This document shows, piece by piece, positions 23,224 through 31,999 of a stretch of DNA of 64,000 nt. The position numbers were made by a program, and so were the translations under genes. Source of the stretch: Bin55 sp963664665 (GTDB lineage Bacteria > Pseudomonadota > Gammaproteobacteria > Pseudomonadales > Azotimanducaceae); assembly GCA_963664665.2 (NCBI GenBank), contig CAXXMH010000008.1, positions 620,001-684,000 of the forward strand, given 5' to 3'. The notes under the pieces were generated by a model that was given only the letters and a program-made list of their open reading frames with translations, had not been told where the DNA came from and did not search any database. Position 1 is the stretch's first letter; each line of letters begins with the position of its first letter.

Positions 23224-25677
23224 ATGACCGACGATTCCAACGAAAACGACTATACGGCGACCAGTATTAAGGTGCTGCACGGTCTTGATGCGGTCCGGCG
23301 TAGGCCGGGGATGTATATCGGGGACACCGAAGATGGCACCGGTCTGCAGCATATGATCCAGGAACTTGTTGACAACTCCATTGACGAAGCCCTGGCGGGT
23401 CATTGCTCAACGGTGGAAGTCATCATCCACCCCGATAACGGCATTACCGTCCGCGACGACGGACGCGGGATTCCTGTTGATTTCCACGAAGATGAGGGAA
23501 AGCCAGCCGCGGAAGTGATTATGACGACGCTCCATGCCGGAGGCAAATTCGATGCCAATGCATACAAGGTATCTGGCGGCTTGCACGGGGTTGGCCTCTC
23601 AGTTGTCAATGCGCTCTCCTCGTTCTTTCGACTAACGATTCGTCGAGAGGGGAAGGTCTACGAGCAAACCTATGAGAATGGCACACCCACATCCGGCTTA
23701 GAAGAGATCGGCGAGACGGAACAGACGGGAACGACGTGCTACTTTGAGGCGTCCGTCGAGATATTTAGCGAAGTTCAATATCGATTTGATACGCTGTCGG
23801 CGAAACTGCGCGAGCTGGCATTCTTGAATTCAGGGGTTCGTTTGACCGTTACAGATGAGCGCACCGATGAGAAGCACGAATTCTGCTATGACGGCGGTCT
23901 GCAGGAGTATGTGGCTTACCTAAATGGTGCAAAAACGCCTTTGCATGACGTCGTGCACTTTCAACGAACCGTCGACGGTGATATTGGTGTCGAAATCGCA
24001 CTGCAGTGGACCGATGCGTACCAAGAGCAAGTACGCACTTACTGCAACAACATTCATCAAGCCGACGGCGGTAGTCACTTAATCGGTTTTCGTACAGCAT
24101 TGACGCGGGCGCTCAACAACTACATCGAACGTGAAGACATCGCGAAGCGTAGCGGCGTCAAAACCGCCGGTGAGGATGCGCGTGAAGGACTTGCGGCGAT
24201 CGTTTCGGTGAAATTACCAGATCCTAAGTTCTCGTCGCAAACCAAGGACAAGTTGGTTTCAAGCGAAGCGCGACCGGCCGTAGAAACGACGTTGTACGAA
24301 CTGCTGACAGACTACTTACTCGAAAATCCGAAAGAAGCCAAGACTATTGCTGAGCGCATGGTCGAAGCCGCTCAGGCGCGAGAGGCAGCGCGAAAGGCAC
24401 GTGAACTTACGCGTCGAAAAAATGCACTAGATCTCGGTGGTTTACCGGGTAAACTCTCGGATTGCCAAGAGAAAGACCCCGCGCTTTCCGAGATTTTCAT
24501 AGTAGAGGGAGACTCTGCAGGCGGGTCCGCAAAGCAGGCGCGCGATCGACGAACTCAGGCGATATTGCCGCTACGAGGGAAAATCCTCAACGTGGAACGC
24601 GCTCGCATGGACAAAATGCTCTCTTCCAGGGAAGTAACTGCCTTGATCACGGCGCTGGGCTGTGGTATTGGAAGTGAAACCGACATCAGCAAGCTCAGGT
24701 ATCACCGCGTCATCATCATGACGGACGCGGATATCGACGGGTCGCACATTCGAACGTTGTTGCTGACGTTTTTCTTTCGACATATGCCGAAATTGATCGA
24801 AGAAGGGCACATTTATATCGCCTTGCCACCGCTTTATAAGGTTAAAAAAGGGCGCGGCGAGCGTTACGTTAAAGATGACGGCGAGCTTGAGGATTACTAC
24901 GTAGCGAGCGCATTGGACGGTGCCCGGGTTCACGGTAACGATGCGTCGCCGCCGATGGCTGATGAATCCGTCCAAACGCTAGCGCTCAGGGTTCAACAGA
25001 CACGAGAGAACCTGGAAGCGCGAGCCAGAAGCATGCCGACATACATATCGTCTCATCTCTTCCACGTGCCTGTGCTGTCGCACGAGGCGCGCGGGTCTGA
25101 CGATGACGCGCGAGAAGGAGATCTCCACGACGAGGCTAGTATGCGCCGTTGGCTGACCCTTCTTGAGACTGAATTACTGTCCGAGGAAGGGCGGTTCACG
25201 ACAGACCTTGTGCATGACCCGGAAACAAGCCGCTACTACCCAACAATCACGCGTGCGTATCGCGGGGCGCGCGATACACATCTGCTTGATCAAAATTTCA
25301 TCGACTCCCGCACTTATCGATTGATCGCGCAGCTCAATGCGGATCTTGATGGGTTGCTTGACGAGGGCGCGTACTTCGAAAAGAGCAACGACCAGTTCGA
25401 AACGACGAACTTCATGGATGGATTGGACTGGTTGTTGGAGAAGGCCCATCAAGGCGTCACGCTACAACGGTATAAGGGTCTCGGAGAGATGAATCCGGAT
25501 CAGTTGTGGGATACGACCATGGATCCAGAAATTCGCAATATGTCGGTCGTGGACGTCGTAGATGCAGCGGTAGCAGACAAGCTGTTCATGGATTTGATGG
25601 GCGATGATGTCGCGCCACGAAAAGAGTACATCAAGGCGAACGCACTCGCGGTGAATGCGGCGAATCTGGACATCTAA
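23224..25677 (+). CDS. gyrB: DNA gyrase subunit B
   Basis: This 817-residue ATPase subunit of gyrase negatively supercoils DNA with GyrA. The GHKL ATPase region has LVDNSIDEALAGH and GGLHGVGLSVVNAL. The TOPRIM domain has EGDSAGGSAKQARDRRTQAI and DADIDGSHIRTLLLTFFFR. The C terminus has RYKGLGEMNPDQLWDTTMDP. Length fits the gammaproteobacterial form with its inserted tower region (E. coli 804). It lies between the two parS sites. Confidence 0.98.
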   Translation: MTDDSNENDYTATSIKVLHGLDAVRRRPGMYIGDTEDGTGLQHMIQELVDNSIDEALAGHCSTVEVIIHPDNGITVRDDGRGIPVDFHEDEGKPAAEVIMTTLHAGGKFDANAYKVSGGLHGVGLSVVNALSSFFRLTIRREGKVYEQTYENGTPTSGLEEIGETEQTGTTCYFEASVEIFSEVQYRFDTLSAKLRELAFLNSGVRLTVTDERTDEKHEFCYDGGLQEYVAYLNGAKTPLHDVVHFQRTVDGDIGVEIALQWTDAYQEQVRTYCNNIHQADGGSHLIGFRTALTRALNNYIEREDIAKRSGVKTAGEDAREGLAAIVSVKLPDPKFSSQTKDKLVSSEARPAVETTLYELLTDYLLENPKEAKTIAERMVEAAQAREAARKARELTRRKNALDLGGLPGKLSDCQEKDPALSEIFIVEGDSAGGSAKQARDRRTQAILPLRGKILNVERARMDKMLSSREVTALITALGCGIGSETDISKLRYHRVIIMTDADIDGSHIRTLLLTFFFRHMPKLIEEGHIYIALPPLYKVKKGRGERYVKDDGELEDYYVASALDGARVHGNDASPPMADESVQTLALRVQQTRENLEARARSMPTYISSHLFHVPVLSHEARGSDDDAREGDLHDEASMRRWLTLLETELLSEEGRFTTDLVHDPETSRYYPTITRAYRGARDTHLLDQNFIDSRTYRLIAQLNADLDGLLDEGAYFEKSNDQFETTNFMDGLDWLLEKAHQGVTLQRYKGLGEMNPDQLWDTTMDPEIRNMSVVDVVDAAVADKLFMDLMGDDVAPRKEYIKANALAVNAANLDI

Positions 25678-25719
25678 AACAGCAGACCGGCAAATGTGGT
25701 TCGAATCGGTATTCTCGAT

Positions 25720-25735
25720 TGTTTCACGTGAAACA
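25720..25735 (+). promoter_or_regulatory. parS site 2 (ParB binding)
   Basis: This is a second exact TGTTTCACGTGAAACA, 43 bp after the gyrB stop. With site 1 it brackets gyrB, so ParB spreading would cover the whole gene. Confidence 0.95.
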
Positions 25736-25769
25736 TCTGCCAGGAGTCAATCCCCATAAGGGTTAGAGG
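25720..25769 (+). repeat. Extended parS repeat, copy 2
   Basis: This is copy 2 of the 50-bp repeat: parS plus a 34-bp flank containing TCCCCATAAGG, in the same orientation as copy 1. Confidence 0.85.
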
Positions 25770-26197
25770 TGGTGCGAACTCGCTCGAGTTGCCCCCCTCT
25801 CGGGTTCTCTAATACTCGGTAACCGGACGATGGAGCCGACGCCGGAGGGGTTCCGCCAGTTTATAAGGTCGGCAGCACACGAATCGGTCGAGTCGGCCTC
25901 TCTTCAGGTAAGCCTTCCGTTCCAGACCAGTTTCGACGCGAAGAGATACCAGCTGAAAGCCTCGTTCACCAACCTATGCGTTGAATTACTGTTGGTTAGT
26001 AGCTTGCACGCGAGACTTCGATTCGTAATAGCTCACCGTTCTGCAAGTACCTGTTGACGCCTCCATGATCTAGACTCTCGACGGATGTGGGTCGTCGTCG
26101 CTATCGATCAGAAGTATGAGCGTTTCGCATATCTAGGTAAGATAGTCCGGTTTCTAGGCGCGTTACTCTACGCCGTGATCATTCGATTAGAGTTTAT
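25770..26197. other. Intergenic region between gyrB/parS and the IS21 element
   Basis: About 430 bp contain no gene I can support. An open frame at 25830-26057 (75 codons) has no start context or family features. An imperfect hairpin around AACTCG/CGAGTT (about 25778-25793) could terminate gyrB but has no T tract. The end of this region was once directly joined to 28915 before the IS insertion. Confidence 0.5.
26192..26197. repeat. Target site duplication, left
   Basis: GTTTAT immediately precedes the left TGT of the IS and is repeated exactly at 28909-28914 after the right ACA. A 6-bp duplication is within the IS21 range. Confidence 0.85.
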
Positions 26198-26245
26198 TGT
26201 CCCGCGACAATCAAGGTGAGAACGCAGCGACAATCAAGGTGAGAA
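26198..26245 (+). repeat. IS21 left end with two terminal repeats
   Basis: GCGACAATCAAGGTGAGAA occurs at 26204-26222 and again at 26227-26245. These are the IstA-binding repeats of the left end. Confidence 0.9.
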
Positions 26246-26380
26246 AGCCGCCGACTCGTGCGTTGTGAGGGAGGGCGTAGCCCGACCGAGCAAGGCGCGA
26301 GCCGGCGAGGCCGAGAGCCGCGCTCCGTGATCGCGACGGAATTGGCTAAGGTGTACGACCTTCTATAAGGACGGACATTG

Positions 26381-27916
26381 ATGCCAGGCAGTCATATTTC
26401 CGATCACCAAGTGAGGCTTTACATGCACTCTAGACAAAAAACCACGCCGCAGGCGGCTGCGGTGAAGGCCGGTTTTAGCACCGCCACGGCCTACCGGATC
26501 GAGGCCGATCCGCGACTTCCCTCCACCCACACGAGGCCCCGGGACCGGCGCCGGCCCGATCCGCTGGCGGGGATCTTCGACGAGGAACTCGTTCCCATGC
26601 TGGAGAAGACGCCGAGCATTCGCCCGGTGGCGTTGTTCGAGGAACTCATGCGCCGTCATCCCGAGCTCGCCCCCAGCATTCGTCGCACGTTGGAACGACG
26701 CGTGCGGCAATGGCGTGCGGTGCACGGTCCGGAGCAGGAGATCATGTTCCGTCAGACCCACCCGCCAGGTCAGCTCGGGCTCTCGGACTTTACCGACGCC
26801 AACGCCCTGGGGGTAACGATCACCGGCGTGACGCTCAAGCACATCCTGTACCACTTCCGGCTGGCCTATTCCGGGTTCTCGCACCTGCACGTGGTGCTGG
26901 GCGGGGAGAGCTTCACCGCCTTGGCCGAGGGGCTACAGAACGCCCTGTGGAGCCTCGGTGGGGCGCCGCAGGAACCCCGCAGCGACAGTCTCTCGGCGGC
27001 GTATCGCAACCTTGATTGCGAGCAACGCAAGGACGCCACGAAGCGCTACGCGGCGCTGTGCGAACACTACAGCATGGCGCCGAGCCGCAACAATCGCGGA
27101 GAATCGCACGAAAACGGCGCCGTGGAAGGCCCGCACGGGCACCTCAAACGCGCCCTGGCCGACGCGCTACTGCTGCGTGGCTCGCCCGACTTCGACACCT
27201 TGGGCCACTACCGCGCCTTCGTCGACGACGTGGTGGGGCGACGCAACGCCCACCACCGTGCCCGCATCGATGTCGAGCGCGCCGTGCTCAAGCCGTTGCC
27301 GCGCCAGCGCACCGAGGACTTCGACACGGCGCGTGTGCGCGTGACCTCCTCGAGTGGCTTCGTGCTGCGGAAAGTGTTTTACACCGTGCCGTCGCGACTG
27401 GTGGGCCATCAGTTGACGGTGCGCCTGTACGACGAGCGCCTGGAACTGTTTCTCGGCGCCACGTACCTGACGCAACTGCCGCGCGGTCGCCCGCAGGCGA
27501 ACGGCTGCAACGGCCATGTCATCGATTACCGCCACGTCATCCACGCGCTGCGGCGCAAGCCCATGGCGCTGCGCAATCTCGTCTATCGCGACAGCCTGTT
27601 CCCCCGCCAGGCATACAGGTGCGCCTTCGACGCGATCGTCGAAGCCAAGGGCGAACGCACCGCCTGCCGCGACACCGTCGCCTTGCTGTCGCTGGCGCAC
27701 GAACGCACCTGCGAAGCCGCGCTCGCTGCGGCCATCGAAAGTTGTCTGGAAGCCGGCACGTTACCCGATCCTGACGTCCTGGCCACGCAGTTCGTGCCGT
27801 CACCGGATCGCGTGCCGAACATCCACGTCAAGTTGGGTTCGCTCACCGATTACGATGTCCTGCTCACCGCGCCAACGGCGGCTAGCGCCACCGCACGCAC
27901 GGGCGACGGCTCATGA
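26381..27916 (+). CDS. istA: IS21 family transposase IstA
   Basis: This DDE transposase of about 511 residues has an N-terminal helix-turn-helix (AAAVKAGFSTATAYRIE). Its catalytic core shows Asp in GLSDFTD, a second Asp in EPRSDSLSAAY, and Glu in HENGAVEGPHGHLK. ATG 26381 is preceded by TAAGGA. The stop overlaps istB as ATGA. No frameshift or stop is present. Confidence 0.95.
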   Translation: MPGSHISDHQVRLYMHSRQKTTPQAAAVKAGFSTATAYRIEADPRLPSTHTRPRDRRRPDPLAGIFDEELVPMLEKTPSIRPVALFEELMRRHPELAPSIRRTLERRVRQWRAVHGPEQEIMFRQTHPPGQLGLSDFTDANALGVTITGVTLKHILYHFRLAYSGFSHLHVVLGGESFTALAEGLQNALWSLGGAPQEPRSDSLSAAYRNLDCEQRKDATKRYAALCEHYSMAPSRNNRGESHENGAVEGPHGHLKRALADALLLRGSPDFDTLGHYRAFVDDVVGRRNAHHRARIDVERAVLKPLPRQRTEDFDTARVRVTSSSGFVLRKVFYTVPSRLVGHQLTVRLYDERLELFLGATYLTQLPRGRPQANGCNGHVIDYRHVIHALRRKPMALRNLVYRDSLFPRQAYRCAFDAIVEAKGERTACRDTVALLSLAHERTCEAALAAAIESCLEAGTLPDPDVLATQFVPSPDRVPNIHVKLGSLTDYDVLLTAPTAASATARTGDGS

Positions 27917-28770
27917 GCGCCGTGGATCCCGCCCAGCTTGAGCTGATGTTCACCCAGCTAGGCCTGCCTACCTTCAAGGCCGTCTGGGCCACGCTCGCTG
28001 ACCGCGCCGATGCCGAAGGCTGGCCCGCAGCCCGGCTGCTCGCCGCCCTGACCGAGCAGGAGCTCGCCGACCGCGCCCGGCGGCGTTTCGAACGCCATCT
28101 CGCCGAGGCCAAACTGCCACCCGGCAAGACGCTCGCCAACTTCGACTTCAAGGTCGTACCCATGGTCTCCCAGGCGCACGTCAACGCCCTGGTCGCCGGC
28201 GATGGCTGGCTGGCGCAGGGCGCCAATGTGATCCTGGTCGGCCCACCTGGCACCGGGAAAAGTCACTTGGCTGCCGCGGTCGGGTTGGCGCTGATCGAAC
28301 ACGGCTTCCGGGTCCTGTACGCGCGCACCACCGATCTGGTGCAGAAACTCCAGGTCGCGCGCCGCGAACTGACGCTCGAGTCCGAGATCCGCAAACTGAA
28401 CAAGTACCACTTGCTCATTCTTGACGATATCGCCTATGTGCGCAAGGATCAAGCCGAAACGAGCGTGCTCTTCGAACTGATCAGCTCACGGTACGAAAAT
28501 CGCTCCCTGCTCGTCACCGCCAACCAGCCGTTCGGGGCGTGGGGCTCAATCTTCCCCGAACAGGCCATGACGCTGGCCGCCATCGACCGGCTCGTGCATC
28601 GCGCGACCATCTTTGAACTCAACGTGGAAAGCTATCGACGACGCACCGCGGTGGAAACCAAACGCGGCCGCGGGCGAATCGCCGCCCGCGCCACGCCCGC
28701 CAACACCAACGTCAAGCTGCCGGATAGCACCGCAGCAACGAACAAAGAGGGCCAAAAAGACAACCCGTGA
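27913..28770 (+). CDS. istB: IS21 transposition ATPase helper IstB
   Basis: This 285-residue AAA+ regulator remodels target DNA and activates IstA. Walker A is VGPPGTGKSHLAAAVG. Walker B is LLILDDIAYV, and the sensor region is LLVTANQPFGAWGSIF. The C terminus has a basic, low-complexity tail. It is complete and translationally coupled to istA. Confidence 0.96.
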   Translation: MSAVDPAQLELMFTQLGLPTFKAVWATLADRADAEGWPAARLLAALTEQELADRARRRFERHLAEAKLPPGKTLANFDFKVVPMVSQAHVNALVAGDGWLAQGANVILVGPPGTGKSHLAAAVGLALIEHGFRVLYARTTDLVQKLQVARRELTLESEIRKLNKYHLLILDDIAYVRKDQAETSVLFELISSRYENRSLLVTANQPFGAWGSIFPEQAMTLAAIDRLVHRATIFELNVESYRRRTAVETKRGRGRIAARATPANTNVKLPDSTAATNKEGQKDNP

Positions 28771-28860
28771 CACCTCACCGATTCCTGATCTGGCGGCGTC
28801 GTTTTGAACGCCCCTTGCCGCGTCCACCTCCGATAATGTATCATCAACCGTCGCGACACA

Positions 28861-28908
28861 TTCTCACCCTGATTGTCGCGCACTTCTCACCCTGATTGTC
28901 GCGCTACA
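28861..28908 (-). repeat. IS21 right end with two terminal repeats
   Basis: On the minus strand GCGACAATCAGGGTGAGAA occurs at 28902-28884 and 28879-28861. It differs from the left copies at one base. Confidence 0.9.
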
Positions 28909-28914
28909 GTTTAT
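28909..28914. repeat. Target site duplication, right
   Basis: GTTTAT follows the right end of the element and matches the left duplication. The uninterrupted site would read GTTTATGTTGTGGAC. Confidence 0.85.
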
Positions 28915-29001
28915 GTTGTGGACAAGAATCTAAAGACCTTGTACTCGGTTTTGGTATGTGCGGTCGGTATCGGGCCTCGGTGCATCGCTTTTACAAGCCG
29001 C

Positions 29002-29649
29002 ATGCCGCGCATCGCACAAGCATTAATCGTAGGCATGGTCTTCTCGATGAGTTCGACGGTAGGCGATGAAACAACCGAACGGGAGGTAACGTTACCGGAA
29101 CGCGCGAGCCAGTATCGCGCAGAAGAGATGGAGGAGGTCATTGTTGAAGGCGAGCGAATCGATCCTGCCGGCATGGATTTCCTAGAGATGGAGCAAATTT
29201 ACAGACAGAAGGCGAGCGCTTCCCGAAGTTTTAAGATCGGAAAGTACGAAGAGGCGTTCCCGGAGCTGCTCCAACTAGCGAAGATGGGCTTTAAAGACGC
29301 TCAGGCGCGAGTGGGATACATATTCATGCACGGGCTTGGGGGACAACAGAAGAGTAACCTCAAGGCGCTAGGATGGCTCGGAGTAGCATCTCAAGGCCGA
29401 ACACGCCCACAATATCGCAACATCTTCAATCAAATGATGGCTGAGGTTCCGCAAGACCGACAATCCTTAGTTGCGTTTGTCGTTGCGAACTATCGTGAGA
29501 AATTCGATTCAGATAAACTGGGTATTGAGTGCTGGCATAGCAACGTAAACCACGTGCGCCAGTTCACGTGTCGCTATCAAGACGAGATGTTTAAATATTA
29601 TAACCACATGAGCATGACGGGGACGCCTTTCTCAAGTGCTGGACCCTAA
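29002..29649 (+). CDS. Exported Sel1-like repeat protein, paralogue of the 14.3 kb gene
   Basis: This protein of about 215 residues is taken from ATG 29002 (MPRIAQALIVGMVFSMSS, a signal peptide). Longer starts would lie inside the IS. Its core has FKIGKYEEAFPELLQLAKMG, then DAQARVGYIFMHGLG and KALGWLGVAS. It parallels the product at 14267-14857 over its whole mature part, including two C-terminal Cys. It carries an extra acidic segment after the signal peptide (EEMEEVIVEGERIDPAG). The IS21 inserted just upstream may have removed or replaced its promoter. Confidence 0.75.
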   Translation: MPRIAQALIVGMVFSMSSTVGDETTEREVTLPERASQYRAEEMEEVIVEGERIDPAGMDFLEMEQIYRQKASASRSFKIGKYEEAFPELLQLAKMGFKDAQARVGYIFMHGLGGQQKSNLKALGWLGVASQGRTRPQYRNIFNQMMAEVPQDRQSLVAFVVANYREKFDSDKLGIECWHSNVNHVRQFTCRYQDEMFKYYNHMSMTGTPFSSAGP

Positions 29650-29795
29650 TAGGCGACTCGAGGTTTTTCAGAAACAAGCAAAAACCCAACAAATATCGAT
29701 CCTAATGCACTATTTTATGGGTATATTCGAGAAAATTCAGTTATTTATATGAGCTTTTCGAGGTAAATCCGCCTTTTCTTAATTTGGATCGTTTG

Positions 29796-30548
29796 CTAGA
29801 CAGTTCCCTCCATAGCGATTTTTTCGAGCTCAGCCATCTGCTCGCGCATCCATGATTCAGCGTCATCATTGAAATCCTGCGACGTTCGCTCACCAACCTG
29901 TTGTGGTGGCGAGATTCGTACCTGAATTACGCCTGGATATTTAATGAACGCATCGGTGCGCCAATAGTGACCGCCGTTGTGAGCCACAAGGTAGGTTGGA
30001 ACTCCACTCTGCTTGGCAAGCATCGCGCCTCCGCGCTGAAACTTCCCAACTTCTCCAGAGGGAATTCGTGTCCCTTCTGGAAACAACGTCACCCAAACCC
30101 CGGCAGCCAGACGTTTTCGGCCTTCAGAAACGATGTATCGCAATGCCGACATCCGCTGTTCGCGATCGATTGCGATGGGATTGGTTACCCAAAATGCCCA
30201 ACCAAAACAGGGAATCCATAAAAGTTTGCGCTTGATGACGGTGGTTTGAGGACCGACGAGTAACTGAGAGTAAAGTGCATCCCAAGTGCTCATATGCTTC
30301 ATTAGCAGAATACCCGGTTCTTGACCTAAGTGTTCTTTGCCGTATACCTCAACCCGGATACCACACGTTACTTTGAGCCACCAAAGCACAAGAGAGACCC
30401 ACGGTACGATCACGACATGGAAGCGAAGGCGTCTTGGTACGAACTGCGCAATGACGGTGAGCGATGTGCCCCACAATGCAGTCCAGCACGCGTAGCCGAT
30501 ATAGAACACGAGCGTGCGAATCCATAGTACCGGCCGCGTACGCATCAT
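29796..30548 (-). CDS. plsC: 1-acyl-sn-glycerol-3-phosphate acyltransferase (PlsC family)
   Basis: This inner-membrane enzyme of about 250 residues acylates lysophosphatidate in phospholipid synthesis. It shows the catalytic HX4D motif HMSTWD, then FPEGTRIPSGE, with N-terminal hydrophobic helices. I start at ATG 30548, whose ATGA overlaps the trkH stop. The ORF can be extended to 30632 but that would run into trkH. It forms the end of the fmt-rsmB-trkA-trkH operon. Confidence 0.92.
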   Translation of the reverse strand: MMRTRPVLWIRTLVFYIGYACWTALWGTSLTVIAQFVPRRLRFHVVIVPWVSLVLWWLKVTCGIRVEVYGKEHLGQEPGILLMKHMSTWDALYSQLLVGPQTTVIKRKLLWIPCFGWAFWVTNPIAIDREQRMSALRYIVSEGRKRLAAGVWVTLFPEGTRIPSGEVGKFQRGGAMLAKQSGVPTYLVAHNGGHYWRTDAFIKYPGVIQVRISPPQQVGERTSQDFNDDAESWMREQMAELEKIAMEGTV

Positions 30549-31999
30549 CGATACCAATACCTTGGAGCGAGTAGCACGAGTAACGTAAATATCTCGAGAC
30601 GGCCTAAAACCATCGCAAGGATCAGTAACCATTTGGTAGGAGCATTCAGAGACGCGTAATGGTTGGCTACTTCGCCGAGACCTGGTCCGAGATTATTTAA
30701 ACATGCTGCTACTGCGGCGAAGGCGCTTTTGATATCCAAATCGGAGACCATCAGAACGCAAGTGAGTAAGAACAGAAAGAGGAGACCATACATGGTTACA
30801 AAACCCCAGACGGCCTCAATCACCCGATCGGCGACCACCTCAGAGCCAAGTTTGACGGTGAATACGCCGTCAGGGAGGATTAGACGCCGGACCTCTCTCA
30901 CGCCTTGTTGCATGACGACGAGAACGCGGTAGATCTTGATGCCTCCTGCCGTGGATCCTACGCAACCGCCCACGAACGACGCTAGTACAAGTAACACAGG
31001 GCACAACAGCGGCCAATTGTCGACCGCCGTGGTCGTGTAGCCGGTTGTAGTTGCAAAAGACACCGCCTGGAATAGCGCGTCGCGGAACGCGCTGCCCGCC
31101 ATCTCTTCGGCCATCGCTAGACGCAACATTACGAGCAACGTCACCGCGACGATGAAGATGGCATAGGTCCGCGCTTCTGGGTCACGGAAATACTCACGAA
31201 TATCCGTTTTTACGATGATCGCACGATAGTGCAGTGAGAAATTGAGCCCAGCCAACAACATGAACATGATTGCGACCGTCTCGATCATAGGTTCGTCGAA
31301 GTGACCAATGCTCGCGTCATAGTTTGAGAAACCGCCAATGGCGACGGTGGTAAATGAATGGCATACCGCGTCAAAGAAGGACATGCCAGCGACCCAATAA
31401 GCAAGTGCGCACGCGATCGTCAACATGAGATAGAGAAGCCACAACGATTTCGCGGCTTCCGCGATACGCGGCTTAAGGCTAGTGTCCGTAATCGTGCCAG
31501 GCGCTTCAGCACGAAATAGCTGCATGCCGCCAATCCCGAGCATCGGAAGGATGGCTACGGCAAGTACGATGATGCCCATTCCGCCAATCCACTGGAGGGA
31601 GGCGCGATAAAACAGAAACGTCCGAGGCAGCTCCTCAAGACCGGTCAAAACGGTCGCGCCGGTTGTTGTCAGTCCGGAAAACGACTCAAACGCGGCGTCG
31701 GTGAAGCTCTGTGTGACGTTGACCGAGCTCACCATGAAGGGTAACGTGCACAGTAGACCTAGCACGAAATAGGTCAACGTCGTGATTAGAAACCCTTCGC
31801 GTACTCTTACTGTGCGATCGAAACGTGTCAGCAGAAGGTGAACGCTGCCGCCGATGAGCACAAAGAGGAGGCCAATGCCGGCGAAGACAGAGGCTACTTC
31901 CTCGCCGTAAAGAAATCCTACGGCTGCACTTGCCAATAACGGTCCGCCGATGATCATCACCAGCACAGCGAACACGCTGCCGATGGCCGCGTAGTTCAT
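30545..31999 (-). CDS. trkH: Trk system potassium uptake protein TrkH
   Basis: This 484-residue K+ channel subunit has about ten membrane helices and four selectivity-filter repeats, visible as TTTGATVLTG, TVAIGGFSNYD, TTTGYTTTAVDNW and NNLGPGLGE. It works with cytosolic TrkA. The two genes overlap by one base. Confidence 0.95.
   Translation of the reverse strand: MNYAAIGSVFAVLVMIIGGPLLASAAVGFLYGEEVASVFAGIGLLFVLIGGSVHLLLTRFDRTVRVREGFLITTLTYFVLGLLCTLPFMVSSVNVTQSFTDAAFESFSGLTTTGATVLTGLEELPRTFLFYRASLQWIGGMGIIVLAVAILPMLGIGGMQLFRAEAPGTITDTSLKPRIAEAAKSLWLLYLMLTIACALAYWVAGMSFFDAVCHSFTTVAIGGFSNYDASIGHFDEPMIETVAIMFMLLAGLNFSLHYRAIIVKTDIREYFRDPEARTYAIFIVAVTLLVMLRLAMAEEMAGSAFRDALFQAVSFATTTGYTTTAVDNWPLLCPVLLVLASFVGGCVGSTAGGIKIYRVLVVMQQGVREVRRLILPDGVFTVKLGSEVVADRVIEAVWGFVTMYGLLFLFLLTCVLMVSDLDIKSAFAAVAACLNNLGPGLGEVANHYASLNAPTKWLLILAMVLGRLEIFTLLVLLAPRYWYR

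Larger units (their letters stand above)
26198..28908 (+). mobile_element. Complete IS21-family insertion sequence
   Basis: This 2,711-bp element starts TGT and ends ACA. Each end carries two copies of a 19-bp repeat, the multiple terminal repeats typical of IS21. It encodes istA and istB. Target duplications GTTTAT flank it. It is clearly richer in G+C than the host genes around it, which suggests recent arrival from a different genome. Both genes and ends look intact, so it may be mobile. Confidence 0.95.

Noticed and set aside
25830..26057. 75-codon open frame after gyrB
   Set aside because: It has no ribosome site, no recognisable motif and no neighbour link. It is treated as chance.
27016..27774. 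252-codon open frame inside istA
   Set aside because: It is an Arg/Ala/Pro-rich shadow frame of the GC-rich transposase, with no family features.
28873..29001. Longer start of the Sel1-like gene inside the IS21 right end
   Set aside because: The codons up to 28908 are IS terminal repeat sequence, and a signal peptide begins at ATG 29002.
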